From NCBI GenBank assembly GCA_964523375.1, contig CAZFYG010000022.1, positions 1-10,142 on the forward strand: a stretch of 10,142 nucleotides of DNA, in the 5' to 3' direction. Numbering within the stretch: position 1 is the stretch's first letter; the number at the start of each line of letters is the position of its first letter. The position numbers and the translations under genes are program-made. The DNA comes from CAJQGY01 sp964523375 (GTDB taxonomy: Bacteria > Pseudomonadota > Gammaproteobacteria > Magnimaribacterales > D2472). The notes under the pieces were generated by a model that made no database searches, had not been told where the DNA came from, and saw only the letters and a program-made list of their open reading frames with translations. Of the stretch, positions 6,703-10,142 are shown one piece after another.

Positions 6703-8243
6703 TGAACCAAATAAAGCCAAAAACAGCTCTTATAAGTCTTTCGGATAAATCTGGATTAGATGGGTTGGTTAAATTTTTAGTATCCAAAGATGTAAAAATT
6801 TTATCAACAGGGGGAACCTATAAGGCTATTAAAGAAATTACCTCTAATGTTGTTGAGGTATCTGAATTTACTGGCTTTGAAGAGATGATGGATGGGAGAG
6901 TAAAAACTCTGCACCCTAAAATACATGCGGGTATATTAGCAAGAAGAGATAAAGATTTAGATGTGCTTGCGAGCAGAGGTTATGAACCAATTGATCTTGT
7001 TGTAGTTAACCTTTATCCATTTCAAGAAACAATCGCCTCAGGGTGCTCTTTTGATGAGGCGATAGAAAAAATAGACATTGGGGGGCCGACCATGATTAGG
7101 TCTGCAGCAAAGAATTTTAAAGATGTTGCTGTATTATCAGACCCTAGTGATTACTCTTCATTTATTAAACAGTGGGAAAGTGATGATGGTATTTCTCTTA
7201 ATATGAGAAAAGATTTATCAAAAAAAGTTTTTTTGACAATGGCTAATTATAATAAAGCTATTTCTGATTACTTATCAGAAAATCAGTCCATCTCATTGCC
7301 TGATTTTAGTTTTGAAAAAAGTTCAAGTCTCAGATATGGCGAAAACCCTCATCAAAAGGCAACTCTTCTAACTTTTGATGGGCTAAACAAAAGAAATATT
7401 GCGAATGCTGAAGTCATTCAAGGCAAAGAGTTGTCTTATAATAATATTGTTGATGCTGATGCTGCTTGGGAGTGTGTAAGAGAATTTAGCGAGCCAGCTT
7501 GTGTGATTGTGAAGCATGCAAACCCATGTGGAGTGGCGTCTTCGACCTCATTGCTTGAGGCTTATAATTTGGCATTTCAAACTGATCCAACCTCCGCTTT
7601 TGGCGGTATTATTGCGCTCAATGGTACCTTGGATACAAAAACTGCCCATGAGATCAATGAAAGACAGTTTGTTGAAGTTATTATTGCAACAGATTATGAA
7701 GAGGGCTCTTTAGATATTCTATCTACAAAAAAGAATATAAGGGTGCTTAGAGTGGATCTAGATCAAGACGATCTTTACCCTGGAATTATTAAAAAAGTCT
7801 CAGGCGGCATCCTTTTACAAGAAGATGATAATTTTAGTGTGCCCATGTCATCCTTAACATGTGTGACGAAAAGGAAGCCTAGTGAGAATGAGTTGAATGA
7901 TCTTATGTTTGCATGGAAGGTTGCTAAATATGTTAAATCTAATGCAATAGTTTATGCAAAAAATAAACAGACTATTGGTATTGGGGCAGGTCAAATGAGC
8001 AGAGTAATAAGTGCTGACATAGCAAACCTAAAAGCAAAAGAAGAAGGCTTAAAGGTTGCAGGTGCAGTAATGGCCTCTGATGCTTTTTTTCCATTTAGAG
8101 ATGGGATTGATAAGGCGGCCTCAAGCGGCATTGCATCAATCATTCAGCCTGGTGGGTCAATAAGAGATGAGGAAGTTATAGCTGCTGCAGATGAAAATGA
8201 TATGGCAATGGTTTTTACTAATACAAGACATTTTAGACACTAA
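6702..8243 (+). CDS. purH: Bifunctional AICAR formyltransferase / IMP cyclohydrolase PurH
   Basis: Catalyses the last two steps to IMP: formyl transfer from 10-formyltetrahydrofolate to AICAR, then ring closure. The 513 residues compare with 529 in E. coli. The N-terminal MGS-fold cyclohydrolase domain runs to about residue 200 and shows ISLSDKSGL at 11-19, STGGTYKAI at 35-43, DGRVKTLHPKIHAGIL at 64-79 and DIGGPTMIRSAAKN at 125-138. The formyltransferase domain shows SLRYGENPHQKA at 209-220, the catalytic Lys-His pair K271-H272 in IVKHANPCG, SAFGGIIALN at 298-307, GAGQMSR at 428-434, SDAFFPFRDGID at 459-470 and QPGGSIRDEE at 482-491. The start codon overlaps the fis stop and its own stop overlaps the purD start (both TAATG). 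No Shine-Dalgarno site is seen, so translation is probably coupled. Confidence 0.98.
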   Translation: MNQIKPKTALISLSDKSGLDGLVKFLVSKDVKILSTGGTYKAIKEITSNVVEVSEFTGFEEMMDGRVKTLHPKIHAGILARRDKDLDVLASRGYEPIDLVVVNLYPFQETIASGCSFDEAIEKIDIGGPTMIRSAAKNFKDVAVLSDPSDYSSFIKQWESDDGISLNMRKDLSKKVFLTMANYNKAISDYLSENQSISLPDFSFEKSSSLRYGENPHQKATLLTFDGLNKRNIANAEVIQGKELSYNNIVDADAAWECVREFSEPACVIVKHANPCGVASSTSLLEAYNLAFQTDPTSAFGGIIALNGTLDTKTAHEINERQFVEVIIATDYEEGSLDILSTKKNIRVLRVDLDQDDLYPGIIKKVSGGILLQEDDNFSVPMSSLTCVTKRKPSENELNDLMFAWKVAKYVKSNAIVYAKNKQTIGIGAGQMSRVISADIANLKAKEEGLKVAGAVMASDAFFPFRDGIDKAASSGIASIIQPGGSIRDEEVIAAADENDMAMVFTNTRHFRH

Positions 8244-9529
8244 TGAAAGTTCTTGTTATTGGATCTGGAGGAAGAGAGCATGCTTTGGCATGGAAGTCTG
8301 CTCAAGATGAAAATGTAACTGAAGTGTTTGTTTGCCCCGGAAATGCCGGAACTGAGCTTGAAGATAAGCTGACTAATATTAAAATTGAACATGATAATTT
8401 TGAGTCAATTGAAGCTTTCTGTAGCGAAGAAAATATAAATTTAGTAATCATTGGGCCAGAACAGCCACTAGTTGCAGGTTTAGCTGATTACCTTCAGTCA
8501 AAAAAAATTAATGTCTTCGGCCCCTCACAAGCAGCAGCTCAACTAGAAGGATCTAAAACCTTTTCAAAGGATTTTTTTATTAAGTATGGAATACCCACGG
8601 CAGCATATGAATCATTCGATAGCTTCACTGATGCTCGCAGCTATCTGGATTCAATAGATTATCCAACAGTTGTAAAAGCAGACGGTTTGGCTGCAGGTAA
8701 AGGAGTTATCATATGCGGCACTAAAAGTGAGGCTGTTTCTGCTTTAGAAAGTATTTTTAAGGATAAAACATTTGGCTCGGCTGGAAGCCGAGTTGTGATT
8801 GAGGAATTTCTTGAAGGTGAAGAAGCTAGCTTTATAGCAGTGGTAAGTAAAAATAAAATGGTGTCGCTGGCAACAAGCCAGGATCATAAGGCAGTTTCTG
8901 AAGGCGATGTTGGCTTAAATACAGGTGGCATGGGGGCCTACTCACCAGCCCCAATAGTGACTGATGAAATTAATCAAAAAATATTAGATCAAGTTATGAA
9001 GCCAACAATGCAGGGCCTGATAGATGAGGGCTCTCCATATTTAGGTTTCTTATATGCTGGGCTCATGATAAAAAATGGAGAAATAAAAGTTTTAGAATTT
9101 AATTGTAGGTTTGGTGATCCTGAGACACAGCCAATAATGATGAGGTTAAAATCAAGTCTGGTCGAGCTTTGTCTAGACGCTATTGAAGATAAACTTGATA
9201 CTCACCAGATTGAATGGAGTAGCAAATCCGCATGCGGTGTTGTAATAGCATCAGGTGGCTATCCAGAACAATACGAATCAAATCAAGAAGTCTCGTTTGA
9301 TGAAATTAATCGACCAGACATTAAATTATTTCATGCGGGTACGAAAATGCTAAATGACTCAATTGTTACATCTGGAGGTCGAGTATTTTGTGCGACTGCT
9401 CTTGGCAGTGATCTGAAAGATGCACAGGAGAAAGCATATGAGCTAGTTAATAAAGTTTCATTTAATGGTGCTTTCCACAGAAAAGATATTGGTTATAAGG
9501 GTATTTATATGGGGGTGAAATGGGCTTAA
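8243..9529 (+). CDS. purD: Phosphoribosylamine-glycine ligase PurD (GAR synthetase)
   Basis: An ATP-grasp enzyme joining glycine to 5-phosphoribosylamine, the second step of purine synthesis. The 428 residues match the family length (429 in E. coli). Visible motifs are the N-terminal VIGSGGREHALAWK at 5-18, VIIGPEQPLVAGLADYL at 68-84, the ATP-binding VVKADGLAAGKGVII at 143-157, EEFLEGEEASF at 187-197, DHKAVSEGDVGLNTGGMGAYSPAP at 214-237 and the metal-binding FNCRFGDPETQ at 286-296. All are intact. It begins on the last base of the purH stop and its final 10 bases overlap the start of coq7. Confidence 0.98.
   Translation: MKVLVIGSGGREHALAWKSAQDENVTEVFVCPGNAGTELEDKLTNIKIEHDNFESIEAFCSEENINLVIIGPEQPLVAGLADYLQSKKINVFGPSQAAAQLEGSKTFSKDFFIKYGIPTAAYESFDSFTDARSYLDSIDYPTVVKADGLAAGKGVIICGTKSEAVSALESIFKDKTFGSAGSRVVIEEFLEGEEASFIAVVSKNKMVSLATSQDHKAVSEGDVGLNTGGMGAYSPAPIVTDEINQKILDQVMKPTMQGLIDEGSPYLGFLYAGLMIKNGEIKVLEFNCRFGDPETQPIMMRLKSSLVELCLDAIEDKLDTHQIEWSSKSACGVVIASGGYPEQYESNQEVSFDEINRPDIKLFHAGTKMLNDSIVTSGGRVFCATALGSDLKDAQEKAYELVNKVSFNGAFHRKDIGYKGIYMGVKWA
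9511..9518 (+). promoter_or_regulatory. Strong Shine-Dalgarno site of coq7
   Basis: GGGGGTGA differs at one base from the anti-Shine-Dalgarno complement GGAGGTGA, and its G-run ends four bases before the ATG at 9520. It lies inside the last codons of purD and decides the coq7 start. It contrasts with the fis, purH and purD starts, where no such site is seen. Confidence 0.65.
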
Positions 9530-10142
9530 TAGACAACATTATTAATGAATGCGATATCGCGCTTAAAACATTATCTAATACCAAACCAGGAACAAATAGA
9601 GAATATCCAGCGCAAGATTCACAAAAGCAAGATCATGAACTCTCTAAAGAGGAAAAAAATCTTTCAATTCAAATGATGAGAGTAAATCTTGCTGGAGAGG
9701 TGGCTGCTCAGGCTCTTTATCGTGGTCAAGCAATGGTTTGCAAGGATGAAGAAATTAAAAAACATCTTATCGATGCTGGCGAGGAAGAGACTGATCATTT
9801 GATTTGGTGTAAAAAAAGGCTGGATGAACTCAATGGAAATGCTTCAATATTTAATCCTATATGGTACGCAGGATCATTTGCGATTGGGGCAATTTTTGGA
9901 AATATGGGTGAGAAGGTTAGCTTAGGTTTTGTAGAGGAAACTGAGAAGCAAGTTGTTAAACATATAGATAGGCACCTCGATAAAATATCTCCAAAAGATA
10001 GAGACACTATCAATATTTTAAAGACTATGAGAGAGGATGAAGACACTCATGCTAAACAGGCAGAAGAAAATGGTAGTGAAGAACTTAAAAAGCCTACTAA
10101 AAAAATTATGGAGTACACTGCAAAAATCATGACCTCCTCAAG
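9520..10142 (+). CDS. coq7: Coq7-type demethoxyubiquinone hydroxylase, last few codons cut off by the window
   Basis: A membrane-associated di-iron monooxygenase that hydroxylates C6 of demethoxyubiquinone late in ubiquinone synthesis. 207 codons are present. Expected ferritin-like ligands are all visible: E60 in MRVNLAGEVAAQALYRGQ (53-70), E90 and H93 in GEEETDHLIWC (87-97), E142 in the FVEETEKQV segment (137-145), and E174 and H177 in MREDEDTHA (170-178). NPIWYAGSFAIGAIFG (112-127) is the hydrophobic membrane-facing segment. The last residues read AKIMTSS, matching the AKVMTKS near the end of Pseudomonas Coq7, so only about four codons should be missing. It starts inside purD behind a strong Shine-Dalgarno site, pointing to co-transcription with the purine genes. 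It is the Coq7 rather than the flavin-dependent UbiF type found in E. coli. Confidence 0.96.
   Translation, partial: MGLIDNIINECDIALKTLSNTKPGTNREYPAQDSQKQDHELSKEEKNLSIQMMRVNLAGEVAAQALYRGQAMVCKDEEIKKHLIDAGEEETDHLIWCKKRLDELNGNASIFNPIWYAGSFAIGAIFGNMGEKVSLGFVEETEKQVVKHIDRHLDKISPKDRDTINILKTMREDEDTHAKQAEENGSEELKKPTKKIMEYTAKIMTSS

Noticed and set aside
7516..7713. Open reading frame of 65 codons on the plus strand inside purH
   Set aside because: Out-of-frame shadow of the conserved PurH formyltransferase domain.
9795..10046. Open reading frame of 83 codons on the minus strand
   Set aside because: Antisense to coq7, whose frame carries all di-iron ligands.
1..10142. A previously undescribed biological system
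   Set aside because: Every gene belongs to a known conserved family and the intergenic space is minimal. There are no repeat arrays, no unknown protein clusters and no signs of transfer.

Overview
The window is about 10 kb of compact, AT-rich bacterial chromosome (I judge roughly 35% GC by eye). It looks like a streamlined marine gammaproteobacterium. Three things point that way: gammaproteobacterial families (Fis, GshB, the Coq7-type ubiquinone hydroxylase), a fis-purH-purD order of the kind known from Pseudomonas, and very short or overlapping gene junctions. A SAR86-like lineage fits, but I cannot prove it from this sequence alone. I see no mobile element, CRISPR array, rRNA, tRNA or phage gene.

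Left half, minus strand (5778 down to 1): six co-directional genes, rsmE, gshB, a tonB-family gene, ruvX, dnaG and the 5' two thirds of rpoD. rsmE/gshB and gshB/tonB each share an ATGA stop/start, tonB/ruvX are 5 bases apart, ruvX/dnaG overlap by 17 bases, and dnaG/rpoD are separated by 48 bases. This joins a gshB-tonB-ruvX neighbourhood, like that of Pseudomonas, to the dnaG-rpoD half of the classical macromolecular-synthesis operon. rpsU, which normally precedes dnaG, is absent from this window, and so is yqgE. A near-consensus sigma-70 promoter lies just upstream of rsmE.

Right half, plus strand (5808 to 10142): a histidine-phosphatase-superfamily gene, a 64-base gap with a plausible promoter, then fis, purH, purD and coq7 packed with 1- to 10-base overlaps. 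coq7 runs off the right edge a few codons before its expected end. The two transcription units diverge from a 29-base intergenic region, so the rsmE -35 element lies across the start codon of the phosphatase gene.

Together the genes cover rRNA modification, glutathione synthesis, an envelope energy transducer, Holliday junction processing, replication priming, the housekeeping sigma factor, nucleoid organisation, two enzymes of purine synthesis and one step of ubiquinone synthesis. All are known families. I found no undescribed defence, mobile or biosynthetic system; the points worth a second look are gene order, start codons, a shortened Fis and an unusual TonB linker.
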